From Pseudomonas sp. GM78 (GTDB lineage: Bacteria; Pseudomonadota; Gammaproteobacteria; Pseudomonadales; Pseudomonadaceae), in assembly GCF_000282475.1 (NCBI RefSeq), contig NZ_AKJF01000075.1, positions 1 through 64,000 of the forward strand: a stretch of DNA of 64,000 bases, read 5' to 3'. Under the pieces are notes generated by a model, which saw nothing but the letters and a program-made list of their open reading frames with translations, ran no database searches and was not told the DNA's origin. Numbering within the stretch: the first letter of the stretch is position 1; each line of letters begins with the position of its first letter. A program made the position numbers and the translations under genes. This document shows positions 8,495 through 22,471 of the stretch, one piece after another.

Positions 8495-11400
8495 TCAGTC
8501 GAACATGAAGAGGGCATCATTGCTGAATTGCCCTTCAAAGGTGTTGGCTGGCATCGGCCGGCCGAACAGGTAACCCTGGACCTCATCGCAACCGTGTTCC
8601 CTCAGGAAACCAAGCTGCTCCTGGGTTTCCACACCCTCGGCGATCACCGCCAGGTTGAGGCTATGGGCCATGGCGATGATCGCCCGGGCGATCTGCGCAT
8701 CCTGCTCACCCGACGGCAAGCCGTCGACGAAGGTGCGGTCGATTTTGAGTACGTCGATCGGAAACTGCTTGAGGTAGTTGAGCGATGAGTAGCCGGTGCC
8801 GAAGTCGTCGACCGCGATGCTCAGGCCAAGGTTCTTCAACCCGGCGAGAATCTGCATGGCTTCGCTGACTTCGCGCATCAGGATACTTTCGGTCAGTTCC
8901 AGCTCAAGGCAAGCCGGCGGCAGGCCGGTGTCCCTCAGGATGGTGGCGATCCGCGTGCCGAGCTGGCCGTCGGAGAACTGCCGGGCGGAGATGTTCACCG
9001 ACACCTTCGGCACGCGCACCTTGGCCTGATGCCAGGTCTTGAGCTGACGGCAGGCCTCGCCGATCACCCAGTCGCCGACATCCACCACCAGGCCCAGCTC
9101 TTCTAGCACCGGGATGAAATCCCCCGGCGGTACCAGGCCTCGACGCGGATGGCGCCAGCGCAGCAAGGCTTCGGCGCCGGTCAGGCGTTTGCCATCGCCG
9201 CTGAACTGCGGTTGGTAATACAGCACGAATTCGTTTTGCTCCAGGGCATGGCGCAAGTCGCTTTCCAGTTCCAGGCGCTCCAGGGCGCTGGCGTTCATGT
9301 CCGCCTGATAGAACTGGAAGTTGTTCTTGCCGCGTTCCTTGGCGTGGTACATCGCGGTATCGGCGTTCTTCATCAACTGGCTGAGCTCATTGCCGTCCTG
9401 CGGGCTCAGGGCGATGCCGATACTGGCCGTGACGAAGAACTCGCGGCCTTCGAGCACGAAGGGTTTGACCAGGCTGGCGAGGATCTGCTCCGCCACGTGA
9501 ATCGCCCGGGTCAAGGCGATTTCACGGTTGGCCCGCGGTTGCAGGAGCAAGGTGAATTCATCGCCGCCCATGCGCGCGACCGTGTCGTCATCGTCGACGC
9601 AACCGAGCAGGCGCGTGGCCATTTCCTTGAGCATGCGATCACCGGCGGCATGGCCCAGGGAATCGTTGATCGGTTTGAAGCGGTCGAGGTCGAGGAACAT
9701 CAACACCACCCAGGACTTCTGCCGTTCAGCCGCTTGCAACGCCGTGTGCAGGCGATCCTGGAACAGCGTGCGGTTGGGCAGGTGGGTCAGGGCGTCGTAG
9801 TAGGCCAGGCGGTGAATCCGTTGCTCACTGGCCTTGCGTTCGCTGATGTCGCTGAAGAAACACACGTAACTGGCCAGGTCGCCTTCATCGTCCAGTACCG
9901 CGGTAATACCGACCCAGGCCGGATAATGCTCGCCATTGCGCCGACGCAGCCACACTTCGCCTTCCCAGGTGCTGTGCTGGTTCAGTTGCTTGAGCACGTA
10001 GCGCAAATGGGCTTCCTGCTGCTCGTCGACGGTGAGCATGTTCGGCAGCTGGTCGAGTACCTGTTCCACGGCATAACCGCTGACCCGGCTGAAGGCTTCG
10101 TTGGCCTGGACGATATAGCCGGCCGGGTCGGTGATGAGGATCGCCGAGGTCGAGTGTTCGAATACCGTGGCGGCCATTCGCAGGTCTTTTTCGGCCCGGC
10201 GTTGCTGGCTGATGTCGCGACCGACCCCCAGCACGCCTTCGAATGTACCGTTTTCGTCCCATACCAGTACCAGCCGCAGTTCGATGGGAATCTTGCGTCC
10301 GTCGGCGCGCAGGCAGTCGAACAGAAACAGTTGGGTTTGCACCTGGCTGCGTAAATGGGCCAGTTGCTCGGGTTTATCCAGCGCTTTGCCGACGCGATCC
10401 ATCAGTTGGTAGATGCCGCTCAACTGTTGCGGATTGGCAATGGTCGATTGCCAGCCGTTCTGGAAAATCCACTCGACTTCGTAGCCCAGCACCGCCTGTA
10501 CCGAAGGGCTGACATAGTTGAGTGCCAGTCGGCTGTCGGTGGAAATAATCACGTCGCTGATGCTTTCGGCGAGCATGCGGTAGCGTTGCTCGCTGTCGCG
10601 CAGCGACTCACTGGCCTCGATCTGCTCGGTAACGTCCTTGGCCACGCCGATGATGCGGGTGACCTGGTCATGCTTGTCCCGTGCCAGTGCCTGCTCGCGA
10701 ATGTCGAAACGCCGCCATTGCCCGTCACGGTGGCGGAAGCGCAGCTGGCACTGCATCAATTGGCTGTAGCCGCCTTGCCGCTGGCTTTGGCGCGAGCGGT
10801 GGTAGTAGTCGGCGTCGTCGGGGTGCAGGAGGATTTCCCAGAAGTACTCGCCCATCTGCTGCAGTTCCGTGCGGTTGTAGCCCAGCGTCTGGCCCAGATG
10901 GTGGTTGCTGAAGATCATTCGCTGGCTGATCACGTCTTGCACGTACAGGTGATCGGGCACGGTCCGCACGACGTCGGACCAGAAGCCTTCGCGCTCCTGC
11001 TGCGACAGCTCGATGAGCTTGCGGCTGGTGATATCGGTGATGCTCAGGATCACCGCCTTGAAGTCGTCAGGGTTCTGCGGCAGGCGCAACACCAGCCACA
11101 GGTGTTGGTCACGCCCCGTGGCGTCCTGAAGTTTGATTTCCAGCTCAAGCTGTTGCTGTTGCCTATGCACCGCTTCGAGTACCTGATTGCCAATGGCGCT
11201 GCCCTCCACAGGGTTGCCATCGATCAGCAGTCTCCAGACTTGATCACAGGTATTGACGTTGAGCAGTTGCAGGGCGACCTGGTTGACCTCGGTAATGCGC
11301 AGCTCCTGCAACAACTGCCGGCGTTGTTCCGGGGCCGCCAGCCATGCTTGCAGTTGCTCGTCGTGCAGCTGAGCCTTGTCGAACACGCTTCGCAGGCCGG

Positions 11401-12340
11401 ACATGTCGAGTACGCACAGGGCCACGCCGCTTCCTTCGAAAATCTCCTGGTAGCGTCGGCGACCTTCGTGCAGCTGTCGCTGGCGACGGCGCATGTTCAG
11501 CAGGACGATGAACGGCAGCATGGAAAAGGCCAGGCATAGCAGGCATTTGCCGATGAACGCCGGCAGCAGTTCCTCGAGCACTCGCTGGCGATCGAACAGT
11601 CCACGTAACTGCCAGTCGCTGCTGCTCAGCGCGACGGTCAGTACGCTGTTGGCCACATCGTCCTGGGTCAAGGTGCCGGGGTTGACCTGCGGCAGCGCCT
11701 CGTCGCGGCTGATGATCTGGTGATTGAGGCGATTTTCCACCAGCCACAGCGGGGCAGTGCCCGTCTCGTTCAGCTTGGTCAGTGAGGCGAAAAACGTCGG
11801 CTTGAAGCGCAAGGCCCAATAGCCACGATTGCTGCCGCTGGCTTGATGCAACAACAAATACACCCGCGAGCCGTCGATGGCGTTGCTGTAATAGTGGGGT
11901 TGGGAGCGACTGCGTCGGACCAGATCCCCCAGATAGTCGGCATCGTCGCGGGTGCCGACCGTGTCGCTGATAATTCTTCCCGAGGGGCTGAGCAGTGCAA
12001 GGCTTAGCAGATCGGGCAAGGACTTTTGCACTTTGCGCAGCAAGTCCTGGAGCTCGTCAGCACTTTGTGGCTGTTCGACGATCGGCAGCAGGTTGAGGGC
12101 GATCTGGGCGTTGAGCGCCATGTTCAGGCTGACTTGTGCAGCTTGGTCGGCAGTGTGGTCGATGGTGGCCTGGCGCTGGCTTTTCTGGGTTTCCCGCAGC
12201 TGATCGAAGAGCTGCCAGAACAACAGGGCGAGCAGCAGCAACACGAGTATCGCCAAAGCGCCCTTGAGCGTGCCGCGCATGGGCGAGCCGGGTGCAACAG
12301 TCGGTGCGCGGGTAATCAGGGACGGAGGGACACTGGACAA
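8495..12340 (-). CDS. morA: Membrane PAS-GGDEF-EAL c-di-GMP synthase/phosphodiesterase, MorA-like
   Basis: A 1281-residue protein. A membrane helix (about 26-48), an extracytoplasmic sensor region, and a second helix (about 261-283) precede about four PAS domains, a GGDEF domain with intact MGGDEF near residue 924, and an EAL domain from about 1035. The EAL catalytic set looks complete: [39 protein letters not shown] and QGYLFGRP. Both activities are therefore plausible. The position of the inhibitory RxxD site reads DDDD before [10 protein letters not shown], so product inhibition may be absent. The neighbourhood with glyA and ettA matches PAO1 morA (recalled), a regulator of flagella and biofilm. 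Confidence 0.92.
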   Translation of the reverse strand: MSSVPPSLITRAPTVAPGSPMRGTLKGALAILVLLLLALLFWQLFDQLRETQKSQRQATIDHTADQAAQVSLNMALNAQIALNLLPIVEQPQSADELQDLLRKVQKSLPDLLSLALLSPSGRIISDTVGTRDDADYLGDLVRRSRSQPHYYSNAIDGSRVYLLLHQASGSNRGYWALRFKPTFFASLTKLNETGTAPLWLVENRLNHQIISRDEALPQVNPGTLTQDDVANSVLTVALSSSDWQLRGLFDRQRVLEELLPAFIGKCLLCLAFSMLPFIVLLNMRRRQRQLHEGRRRYQEIFEGSGVALCVLDMSGLRSVFDKAQLHDEQLQAWLAAPEQRRQLLQELRITEVNQVALQLLNVNTCDQVWRLLIDGNPVEGSAIGNQVLEAVHRQQQQLELEIKLQDATGRDQHLWLVLRLPQNPDDFKAVILSITDITSRKLIELSQQEREGFWSDVVRTVPDHLYVQDVISQRMIFSNHHLGQTLGYNRTELQQMGEYFWEILLHPDDADYYHRSRQSQRQGGYSQLMQCQLRFRHRDGQWRRFDIREQALARDKHDQVTRIIGVAKDVTEQIEASESLRDSEQRYRMLAESISDVIISTDSRLALNYVSPSVQAVLGYEVEWIFQNGWQSTIANPQQLSGIYQLMDRVGKALDKPEQLAHLRSQVQTQLFLFDCLRADGRKIPIELRLVLVWDENGTFEGVLGVGRDISQQRRAEKDLRMAATVFEHSTSAILITDPAGYIVQANEAFSRVSGYAVEQVLDQLPNMLTVDEQQEAHLRYVLKQLNQHSTWEGEVWLRRRNGEHYPAWVGITAVLDDEGDLASYVCFFSDISERKASEQRIHRLAYYDALTHLPNRTLFQDRLHTALQAAERQKSWVVLMFLDLDRFKPINDSLGHAAGDRMLKEMATRLLGCVDDDDTVARMGGDEFTLLLQPRANREIALTRAIHVAEQILASLVKPFVLEGREFFVTASIGIALSPQDGNELSQLMKNADTAMYHAKERGKNNFQFYQADMNASALERLELESDLRHALEQNEFVLYYQPQFSGDGKRLTGAEALLRWRHPRRGLVPPGDFIPVLEELGLVVDVGDWVIGEACRQLKTWHQAKVRVPKVSVNISARQFSDGQLGTRIATILRDTGLPPACLELELTESILMREVSEAMQILAGLKNLGLSIAVDDFGTGYSSLNYLKQFPIDVLKIDRTFVDGLPSGEQDAQIARAIIAMAHSLNLAVIAEGVETQEQLGFLREHGCDEVQGYLFGRPMPANTFEGQFSNDALFMFD

Positions 12341-12625
12341 ACTGTAATCCTGCGGTTTGGCTGGACTGGCGCGACGTGCACTATAAGCCGGACGCCCGAA
12401 GGGCGGCTAGCATGCCTTGAGTTGTGGCGAAGTGCCAGTCCCGCTCGGCTGGACTGCCATCGGTCATTAAGGTAGCTTTGCCGGTTACGCGGGAGCGTTC
12501 CAGCTCCTAGAATCAGACTTTTTTCAGCGCCTGCGCTTTGGCTTAGCCAAGCGTACGACGCGCATGGTCTGGCCGGGCATCGCCTGCGCTCTATTCATTC
12601 ATCAGTCACTGACCCTAGGTTCTCC

Positions 12626-14290
<1,665 letters not shown>

Positions 14291-14308
14291 TTTCAGGTTG
14301 GTTGCATG

Positions 14309-14340
14309 AAAAAACGGAGCCTTCGGGCTCCGTTTTTTTT
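14309..14340 (+). terminator. Rho-independent terminator of ettA
   Basis: AAACGGAGCCTTCGGGCTCC forms a perfect stem with a CTTCGGG-type loop, followed by eight T. Confidence 0.93.
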
Positions 14341-14362
14341 GGGGAAGTGTTTTTTCAGGGAC

Positions 14363-14474
14363 ACCGCGGTGTATTCATCGCAGGCAAGCCAGCTCCCACA
14401 GGAAATGAGCAATGCCTGGAAAGTGTGTACAACACCCAAACTGTGGGAGCTGGCTTGCCAGCGATGGCGGTGTA
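14363..14474. repeat. REP pair (GTGGGAGCTGGCTTGCCAGC type)
   Basis: GCAAGCCAGCTCCCACAG at about 14383-14400 faces its complement CTGTGGGAGCTGGCTTGC at about 14441-14458. It is the same family as 8368-8475. Confidence 0.85.
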
Positions 14475-14616
14475 ACTGTTGGTGCAGTTTTAAAGGAATA
14501 CTTCCCTATTTGGGTGCATAAGTGACCGATAATCGGACTAAATTTATATCAAATGCACCATTTAATTTCATAAAGGCGACATTCTGCTCTATTCCTGTGC
14601 GCGATTCGTTTGTTAA

Positions 14617-16493
<1,877 letters not shown>

Positions 16494-16563
16494 GGTTTTC
16501 TCCCGTTATAGGGTTTGGGCCATGGTTGCAGGGTTTTAGTTTCGATGGATATCCGTGAGCGAC

Positions 16564-16920
16564 CTATTGCGAGCGATAGGCTCGGGCGGCGTCTTGATCC
16601 TTTTGCCGTTGCCAGGCTTCATCGCGCTCGTCCCAATGACTGTTGCGATAGCTCTCGCGGTCCTGGCTTTCGCGCATGGCCTGACACTGACGGAAACCAT
16701 CGCTCCAGCCTTCGGCATAATTCTTGTCCTTCAGGTAGCGCGGGACGTTCTTGCGAAACTCGCCGGTGATGGCTCCGGCGGCCTGGCGACCACTGCTGCA
16801 ACCATCATCGAACCCGTCGGCGAATGCCGGTGGATAACCCTTGGCGATCAGATCTTCGTGGGTTGTCTGGCAACCTGCGATCAATATCAACAAACTCAAC
16901 ACACCTGCGTAACGCCACAT
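16564..16920 (-). CDS. Small lipoprotein of unknown function
   Basis: A 118-residue protein whose N-terminus is a lipoprotein signal: MWRYAGVLSLLILIAGC, with the lipobox LIAGC and Cys17 as the lipid-bearing residue. The mature part is charged and contains two more cysteine positions (DDGCSSG and FRQCQA) that might pair, in a pattern of aromatic-rich repeats (FADGFDDG, YAEGWSDGF). The C-terminus is rich in Asp, Glu, Arg and Gln. I do not recognise a functional family. It is probably a single-gene unit. Confidence 0.75.
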   Translation of the reverse strand: MWRYAGVLSLLILIAGCQTTHEDLIAKGYPPAFADGFDDGCSSGRQAAGAITGEFRKNVPRYLKDKNYAEGWSDGFRQCQAMRESQDRESYRNSHWDERDEAWQRQKDQDAARAYRSQ

Positions 16921-17000
16921 CTCGAACTCCCGGACCGCAATACGGCCTGTAAGGAAAGTCTAGAAGCAGGTTCGTCAGCGGGATGTGAAAGAAAGATCTT

Positions 17001-18854
17001 TTAATAGTGATACCACTTCACCTCAAGCATCACTTCGTTCTCGGGTGTGGCCAGGTGGCTGAACTCGCGCTGGGCACTCAGGCGCAACCCGAGGTTGCGT
17101 GACAACTCCCACTGCTGATTCAGGCTCAGGCTGCGACGTACTTCACCATTGGTGAAGAAATCGCCTTTTGCCTCCAGGCTCAGATTGCCCAGCGGGTTTT
17201 TCCACAGCAGGCCCGTGTTGAAACCGGCCGCCGGCGATATGAATTCGGCGAAGTCATTGTTGTGTTCCACGCGCACGGTGCCCAGGGCAAAGCCGAGCAT
17301 GTCGTCAGTCAATTGCCAGGTTCCACCGCCGCCGCCATTGACGTGGCTGACCAAGGTTTCATCGTCATGCTTGCCCGGCACTCGCTCCAGGCCACCGGTG
17401 ACCTGCCACGACAGGGGTTGCAGCAACTCATTACGTGGGGTCAGGGAGCGAATCGTCGCCAGGTCGAGTTGCTGCACTTGCCAGTCATTGCCTTCGTACT
17501 GGCGTAGTTTCAATTGCAGGATTTCGATCTGTGCGCCGAGGGGGAAGCTTTCGGTGTTGTCATTGAGGTCGTGGTAGGCCATGCGCAGGCCGTATTCGCC
17601 GAAGGCGTGGTCGCCGCGGGTGCCGAGACCGGCCTGCCAGGTGCGCGATTCGTGGCCATCCTCGGGCAGGCCAGGCTGCGGGATGTCCAGTTCCGGTGCG
17701 GGGTTGCGATTGATCGCCCGCAGCAACTCGAAGCTGCGCTGGGCCCGTTGCGGATCACGCTCCTGGCCGTTGGCGCGGTAACGTTCCAGGCGATAGGCCG
17801 CGTCGATGATCAGTGCCTGACGGTCACGGGGTAGTGCCTTGAATTCGGGCGTTTGCAGTTGCTTCTGGTCGGCGCTGACTTTCAGTACCCACTGTTGTTC
17901 TTCATCGGTCAGTGGTTCGGCGCGGCTCAGCAATTCCCGTTCGCGAGACGGTCGATACTGGATGGACTCCACCAGCCCGGCCTCTTTCACGGCCTTGACG
18001 GTGTCGGTGGGAATGGCCGTCAGTGGAAATTGCTCGGTCAGGCGCAGGCTCGGGCGCGCCACTTGCAGCAGTTCCAGCAGGCGATAGGAACAGTTTTCGT
18101 CGAAAAAGAAATAGTCGAACTGAATCTGTTTCAGCTCCCAGACGTGCTCGACCATGCGCGCGGTTTCTTGCTGGGTCAGGTTCAGGCGGTACTCCCACAG
18201 GTCACGGTTCTCGAGACTGCGGTATTCCGAGAGCTTTTCCTGATAAGGCACCAGCGCAAACAGCCCCGGATAGCCACCCATCAGGCCTTTCCAGGCGTAC
18301 AGGATGCTGTTGTCCGAACCCTCGATGTAAGCGCCAAAATTGATCGCATAACTGAGCAGCGAGGTCTTGTCGCTTTGCACGTCTGCCTGATCGATGCGCA
18401 GCAACGTGTGACCGAACATCGATGACGGGCTGTTGAGATAGGCCGCCGGAAAGATCATCACCGCGCTGTGGGGCGAGACGTCCTTGAACCATTGCGTGAA
18501 CTCGGCGCAGGGAAGCGTTGGCAAATCGGTCAGGTTGAGTTGCGCCTTGAGCCAGCGGGTTCGTGCCGGGTAGACGCACTGCGCATGCTGCTCGCCCGCA
18601 CTGGCCGGGGCGTACAACGCTTGCACGGTGGCCGCCAGCTCATGGTCCGGGTGTTCGTTGCCATCGGCGGCCAGAAAGAATTTCTTGTCGCTGACATAGC
18701 TGCGCCAGCCACCGAGCTTGGCGGTTTCGTAATGACCCAGGGAAATCCAGAAGGGGTCGTTGGCCAGTTGCTGCAAACGTTGAGGATCGATGTGAGGCGC
18801 GGCGGACAGCGGGGCGCAGACACAGAGCGCCAGCCAGGCAAGGCGTTTGAGCAT
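17001..18854 (-). CDS. DUF4105 family secreted/outer-membrane protein
   Basis: A 617-residue protein with a signal peptide (MLKRLAWLALCVCAPLSAAP). The central part has the DUF4105 features, including FPAAYLNSPSSMFGHTLLRI, SYAINFGAY and FFDENCSYRLLELLQ. These recall a papain-like (NlpC/LRAT-type) His/Cys arrangement, an inference from GHTLLRI and ENCSY. The last 200 residues alternate in a beta-strand manner and end in the aromatic EVKWYHY, as outer-membrane barrels do. The open frame extends to a TTG at 18890, but the ATG at 18854 begins a clean signal peptide; no strong ribosome site is seen. The function is unknown. Confidence 0.82.
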   Translation of the reverse strand: MLKRLAWLALCVCAPLSAAPHIDPQRLQQLANDPFWISLGHYETAKLGGWRSYVSDKKFFLAADGNEHPDHELAATVQALYAPASAGEQHAQCVYPARTRWLKAQLNLTDLPTLPCAEFTQWFKDVSPHSAVMIFPAAYLNSPSSMFGHTLLRIDQADVQSDKTSLLSYAINFGAYIEGSDNSILYAWKGLMGGYPGLFALVPYQEKLSEYRSLENRDLWEYRLNLTQQETARMVEHVWELKQIQFDYFFFDENCSYRLLELLQVARPSLRLTEQFPLTAIPTDTVKAVKEAGLVESIQYRPSRERELLSRAEPLTDEEQQWVLKVSADQKQLQTPEFKALPRDRQALIIDAAYRLERYRANGQERDPQRAQRSFELLRAINRNPAPELDIPQPGLPEDGHESRTWQAGLGTRGDHAFGEYGLRMAYHDLNDNTESFPLGAQIEILQLKLRQYEGNDWQVQQLDLATIRSLTPRNELLQPLSWQVTGGLERVPGKHDDETLVSHVNGGGGGTWQLTDDMLGFALGTVRVEHNNDFAEFISPAAGFNTGLLWKNPLGNLSLEAKGDFFTNGEVRRSLSLNQQWELSRNLGLRLSAQREFSHLATPENEVMLEVKWYHY

Positions 18855-18904
18855 AGTCAGCAACTTGAACAGGAAAAAATAAAGACCCAAAAAGGGGACA
18901 GGTC

Positions 18905-18940
18905 CAAAAAATAAAACCCGCTTCCCGAAAGAAGCGGGGC
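18905..18940 (-). terminator. Terminator of the DUF3015 gene
   Basis: On the minus strand CCCGCTTC and GAAGCGGG pair around TTTCGG, followed by TTTTATTTTTT. Confidence 0.88.
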
Positions 18941-18949
18941 GGGTCGAGC

Positions 18950-19438
18950 TTATGCCTGAGTCGCGTACTTGGCCAGACGAGGATCGTTCTTCAGAACGGC
19001 CAGGGTGTTGGTATGCACATCTTCGGCGGTCACGTCAGCCTTGCTGAAGATCTGCTGGAAGTGCTCATGAGTGACGGCGGCGAAGTGCGCACGGTCTTCC
19101 GGCGCCACGCCCAGTACCACGGCGTAGGTGGTCAGTGCTTCGCCCTGACCTTTGGCCATGTCTTCGGACAGCTCGTTCATCATGCCATTCATGGCAAACC
19201 AGGATTTGCCGCCATAGGTCAGCGACGCGTTGGTTGAGCAACCGTTGGTACCGGAGGTCATGCCAAACGTTGCGTTGCCGGAAGTGCCGTTGGTGGTGGA
19301 TGCCAGGAAGTGAGCCGGGGTGCCACGCTGACCTTCGAACAGCATGTTGCCCCAACCGCAATCCGGGCCGCCTGGCGCCTGAGCCATGGCGTTGATGGAT
19401 ACAGCGGTGAAGAGAGTACCAAGAAGAATCCGTTTCAT
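18950..19438 (-). CDS. DUF3015 family secreted protein
   Basis: A 162-residue protein with a cleavable signal peptide (MKRILLGTLFTAVSINAMAQ, probable cut after AMA). The mature part has the DUF3015 pattern: PDCGWGNMLF, a glycine-threonine-rich middle, TSGTNGCS, and a helical end containing HEHFQQIF. Two cysteines (in PDCGW and NGCST) may form a disulfide. It is predicted to be periplasmic, function unknown. It has its own terminator and so is separate from the DUF4105 gene downstream. Confidence 0.87.
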   Translation of the reverse strand: MKRILLGTLFTAVSINAMAQAPGGPDCGWGNMLFEGQRGTPAHFLASTTNGTSGNATFGMTSGTNGCSTNASLTYGGKSWFAMNGMMNELSEDMAKGQGEALTTYAVVLGVAPEDRAHFAAVTHEHFQQIFSKADVTAEDVHTNTLAVLKNDPRLAKYATQA

Positions 19439-19501
19439 AGCTTTGTTCTCTTTATGTGCAAACCAATGGACAAGGGTTCTGGCGCCTATCTCGCCAGTTT
19501 G

Positions 19502-19521
19502 GACTGGTTATTAATCCAGTC
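19502..19521. promoter_or_regulatory. Perfect inverted repeat upstream of DUF3015
   Basis: GACTGG-TTATTAAT-CCAGTC has perfect 6-base arms around an AT-rich centre, in the divergent gap between the DUF3015 and Lon-like genes, 63 bases upstream of the DUF3015 start. It could be an operator; no regulator is indicated. Confidence 0.3.
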
Positions 19522-19717
19522 GCGCAGTTTGGAGTTTAGGCACGATCATGGGGTTCCGTGATTTTTTGCAAAACATGCGCTGAAAACAGTGATTTGGCAG
19601 CGCTCAACGCCGGGGTTTGCACTTGTCTATGCTTTGGCCTGAGGCGCTCCTTGCCAGTCAGGCATGGGCAGCGCCAGAATGCCGCTATCTGCCCCGCCTG
19701 ATTGTTAAGGAAGCCCG

Positions 19718-22156
19718 ATGCCTGATCCTGTTGCTGCCAGCTTGCGTCTAGCGCCCGAAGCGCTGACCCGTCCGTTTTCCGCTGAACAGTTCAGCTTCTC
19801 TACCACCAATGATCTGGAGCCCTTTCGCGGTGTGCTTGGCCAGGAACGTGCGGTCGAAGCCTTGCAGTTCGGTGTGGCCATGCCACGCCCCGGTTACAAC
19901 GTATTCGTCATGGGCGAGCCTGGCACCGGTCGCTTCTCGTTCGTCAAACGCTACCTGAAGGCCGAAGGCAAACGCCTGCAGACCCCGGCGGACTGGGTCT
20001 ACGTCAATAATTTCGATGAGCCGCGCGAACCGCGTGCCCTGGAATTGCCGTCGGGCACCGCCGGTGCCTTCATCGGTGACATCAACGGCTTGATCGACAA
20101 CCTGCTGGCGACCTTTCCGGCGGTGTTCGAACACCCGTCCTACCAGCAGAAAAAAAGCGCCATCGACCGCGCCTTCAACCAGCGCTACGACAAGGCACTG
20201 GACGTCATCGAGCGCCTGGCCCTGGAAAAAGAGGTCGCGCTCTATCGCGATGCCAGCAACATTGCGTTCACTCCGATGCTCGAAGGCAAGGCGCTGGACG
20301 AGGCGGAGTTCGCCCAGTTGCCGGAAGCCGAGCGCGAGCGCTTCCACGAGGATATTTCCAACCTCGAAGAGCGTCTGAACGAGGAACTCGCCAGCCTGCC
20401 GCAATGGAAGCGCGAGTCGAGCAATCAACTGCGCCATCTCAACGAAGAAACCATTACCCTGGCCCTGCAGCCATTGCTGTCGCCGTTGTCGGAGAAATAC
20501 GCCGAGAACGCGGCGGTGTGCGGTTACCTGCAAGCGATGCAGGTGTATTTGCTCAAGACCGTGGTCGAGCAATTGGTCGACGACAGCAAGACCGATGCGG
20601 TCGCCCGCAAGCTGCTGGAGGAGCAATACGCACCGAGCCTGGTGGTCGGGCATTCCGCCAGTGGCGGTGCCCCCGTCGTGTTCGAGCCGCATCCGACCTA
20701 CGAGAACCTGTTCGGCCGCATTGAGTACAGCACCGACCAGGGCGCGCTCTACACCACGTATCGGCAGCTGCGACCGGGTGCATTGCACCGGGCCAACGGC
20801 GGTTTCCTGATTCTTGAAGCGGATAAGATGCTCAGCGAGCCGTTCGTGTGGGACGCGCTCAAGCGCGCCCTGCAATCGCGCAAACTGAAAATGGAATCGC
20901 CACTGGGCGAGATGGGCCGTTTCGCCACCGTCACCCTGACGCCGCAGCACATTCCGTTGCAGGTCAAGGTCGTCATCATCGGCGCCCGCCAGCTCTACTA
21001 CACGCTGCAGGACCTCGATCCGGACTTCCAGGAAATGTTTCGCGTCCTGGTGGATTTCGATGAAGACATTCCGATGGTCGACGAGAGCCTGGAGCAGTTC
21101 GCCCAGTTGCTCAAGACCCGTACTTCCGAGGAGGGCATGGCGCCGTTGACCGCCGATGCGGTGGCGCGCCTGGCAACCTACAGCGCGCGCCTGGCCGAGC
21201 ATCAGGGGCGGTTGTCGGCGCGCATCGGCGATCTGTTCCAGCTGGTCAGCGAGGCGGATTTCATTCGTCACCTGGCCTCGGATGAAATGACCGACGCCGG
21301 TCACATCGAGCGGGCACTCAAGGCCAAGGCCACCCGTACCGGGCGCGTGTCGGCGCGGATTCTCGATGACATGCTGGCGGGGATCATCCTGATCGATACC
21401 GCGGGTGCGGCGGTCGGCAAGTGCAACGGCCTGACAGTGCTGGAAGTCGGCGATTCGGCTTTCGGTGTGCCGGCGCGGATTTCCGCCACGGTGTATCCCG
21501 GCGGCAGCGGCATCGTCGATATCGAGCGGGAGGTCAACCTCGGTCAGCCGATCCACTCCAAAGGGGTGATGATTCTCACCGGTTACCTGGGCAGCCGTTA
21601 CGCCCAGGAGTTTCCACTGGCGATCTCCGCGAGCATTGCGCTGGAGCAGTCCTACGGCTATGTCGATGGTGACAGCGCTTCCCTGGGCGAGGCGTGCACG
21701 CTGATCTCGGCATTGTCGAAAACCCCGCTCAAGCAGTGCTTTGCGATTACCGGTTCGATCAACCAGTTCGGTGAAGTACAGGCCGTGGGCGGCGTCAACG
21801 AGAAGATCGAAGGCTTCTTCCGTCTCTGCGAAGCCCGCGGGCTGACGGGCGAACAGGGCGCGATCATTCCCCACGCCAACGTTGCCACGCTGATGCTTGA
21901 CGAGAAAGTGCTGGCGGCCGTGCGCGCCGGTCAGTTCCACGTCTATGCCGTGCGTCAGGCCGACGAGGCGCTGAGCCTGTTGGTGGGCGAGCCGGCGGGT
22001 GAGCCGGATGAAAATGGCGAGTTCCCTGAAGGCAGCGTCAACGCACGGGTGGTGGAGCGCTTGCGGGTGATCGCGGAGATGATCAGCGAGGAGGACCTGA
22101 AAGAGGCCGAGAAGGAAATGGCGGTCGAGGCGCTGGTGGAGGCCAAGCCGGCCTGA
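19718..22156 (+). CDS. Lon-like ATP-dependent protease family protein (AAA_32/Lon C-terminal)
   Basis: An 812-residue protein with an AAA-like N-terminal half and a Lon-type protease domain. The Ser-Lys dyad is visible: Ser653 in DGDSASLGEA and Lys696 in GGVNEKIEGF, 43 residues apart as in E. coli Lon. The Walker A motif reads GEPGTGRFS (66-74), with Arg72 where Lys is expected. The putative Walker B reads GGFLILEADKM without the usual Asp-Glu pair. ATP use may therefore be weak or absent, though proteolysis looks possible. From memory it matches PAO1 PA4576 by synteny rather than AsrA. No partner genes lie beside it. Confidence 0.9.
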   Translation: MPDPVAASLRLAPEALTRPFSAEQFSFSTTNDLEPFRGVLGQERAVEALQFGVAMPRPGYNVFVMGEPGTGRFSFVKRYLKAEGKRLQTPADWVYVNNFDEPREPRALELPSGTAGAFIGDINGLIDNLLATFPAVFEHPSYQQKKSAIDRAFNQRYDKALDVIERLALEKEVALYRDASNIAFTPMLEGKALDEAEFAQLPEAERERFHEDISNLEERLNEELASLPQWKRESSNQLRHLNEETITLALQPLLSPLSEKYAENAAVCGYLQAMQVYLLKTVVEQLVDDSKTDAVARKLLEEQYAPSLVVGHSASGGAPVVFEPHPTYENLFGRIEYSTDQGALYTTYRQLRPGALHRANGGFLILEADKMLSEPFVWDALKRALQSRKLKMESPLGEMGRFATVTLTPQHIPLQVKVVIIGARQLYYTLQDLDPDFQEMFRVLVDFDEDIPMVDESLEQFAQLLKTRTSEEGMAPLTADAVARLATYSARLAEHQGRLSARIGDLFQLVSEADFIRHLASDEMTDAGHIERALKAKATRTGRVSARILDDMLAGIILIDTAGAAVGKCNGLTVLEVGDSAFGVPARISATVYPGGSGIVDIEREVNLGQPIHSKGVMILTGYLGSRYAQEFPLAISASIALEQSYGYVDGDSASLGEACTLISALSKTPLKQCFAITGSINQFGEVQAVGGVNEKIEGFFRLCEARGLTGEQGAIIPHANVATLMLDEKVLAAVRAGQFHVYAVRQADEALSLLVGEPAGEPDENGEFPEGSVNARVVERLRVIAEMISEEDLKEAEKEMAVEALVEAKPA

Positions 22157-22471
22157 TGCAAGCCTGAGCTTCACCTCGATCCACTGTGGGAGCGAGCCTG
22201 CTCGCGAAGACGGTTTTTCATTCAACATTGATGTTGGATGATCGTCCGCTTTCGCGAGCAGGCTCGCTCCCACATTTGCTTGTGAATCGCAATAAAGTGC
22301 CATCACTCTGGCGCCAATATTCACACAGTGACCATTCGGCGCCTTCTGGTCTTACTTGACGTGCTAGTCAGACTTTTCCTCTATTCTCTGCTCAAGGATA
22401 TCGACAGTATCACTGGATCGAGACAGCCTTCCCGTGGAGGCTGAATACCGGATTTACCGAGGGTCGCCGCC
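22157..22471. other. Intergenic region after the Lon-like gene
   Basis: These 315 bases contain a REPIN (22183-22275). The rest is leader sequence for the 113-residue gene; a TTGACG at 22356 and TATTCT at 22382 are too far apart (20 bases) to call a promoter. Confidence 0.6.
22183..22275. repeat. REPIN (GTGGGAGCGAGCCTGCTCGCGA type)
   Basis: ACTGTGGGAGCGAGCCTGCT on the left and its complement AGCAGGCTCGCTCCCACA on the right enclose about 50 bases. It is the same element as those at 27454, 32544 and 39657. Confidence 0.9.

Noticed and set aside
19748-22324. 858-codon antisense frame opposite the Lon-like gene
   Set aside because: It runs through a REPIN and has no recognisable domain; the sense protease has a clear active site.
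22356-22387. TTGACG...TATTCT as a promoter for the 113-residue gene
   Set aside because: A spacing of 20 bases is too long for a normal sigma-70 promoter.
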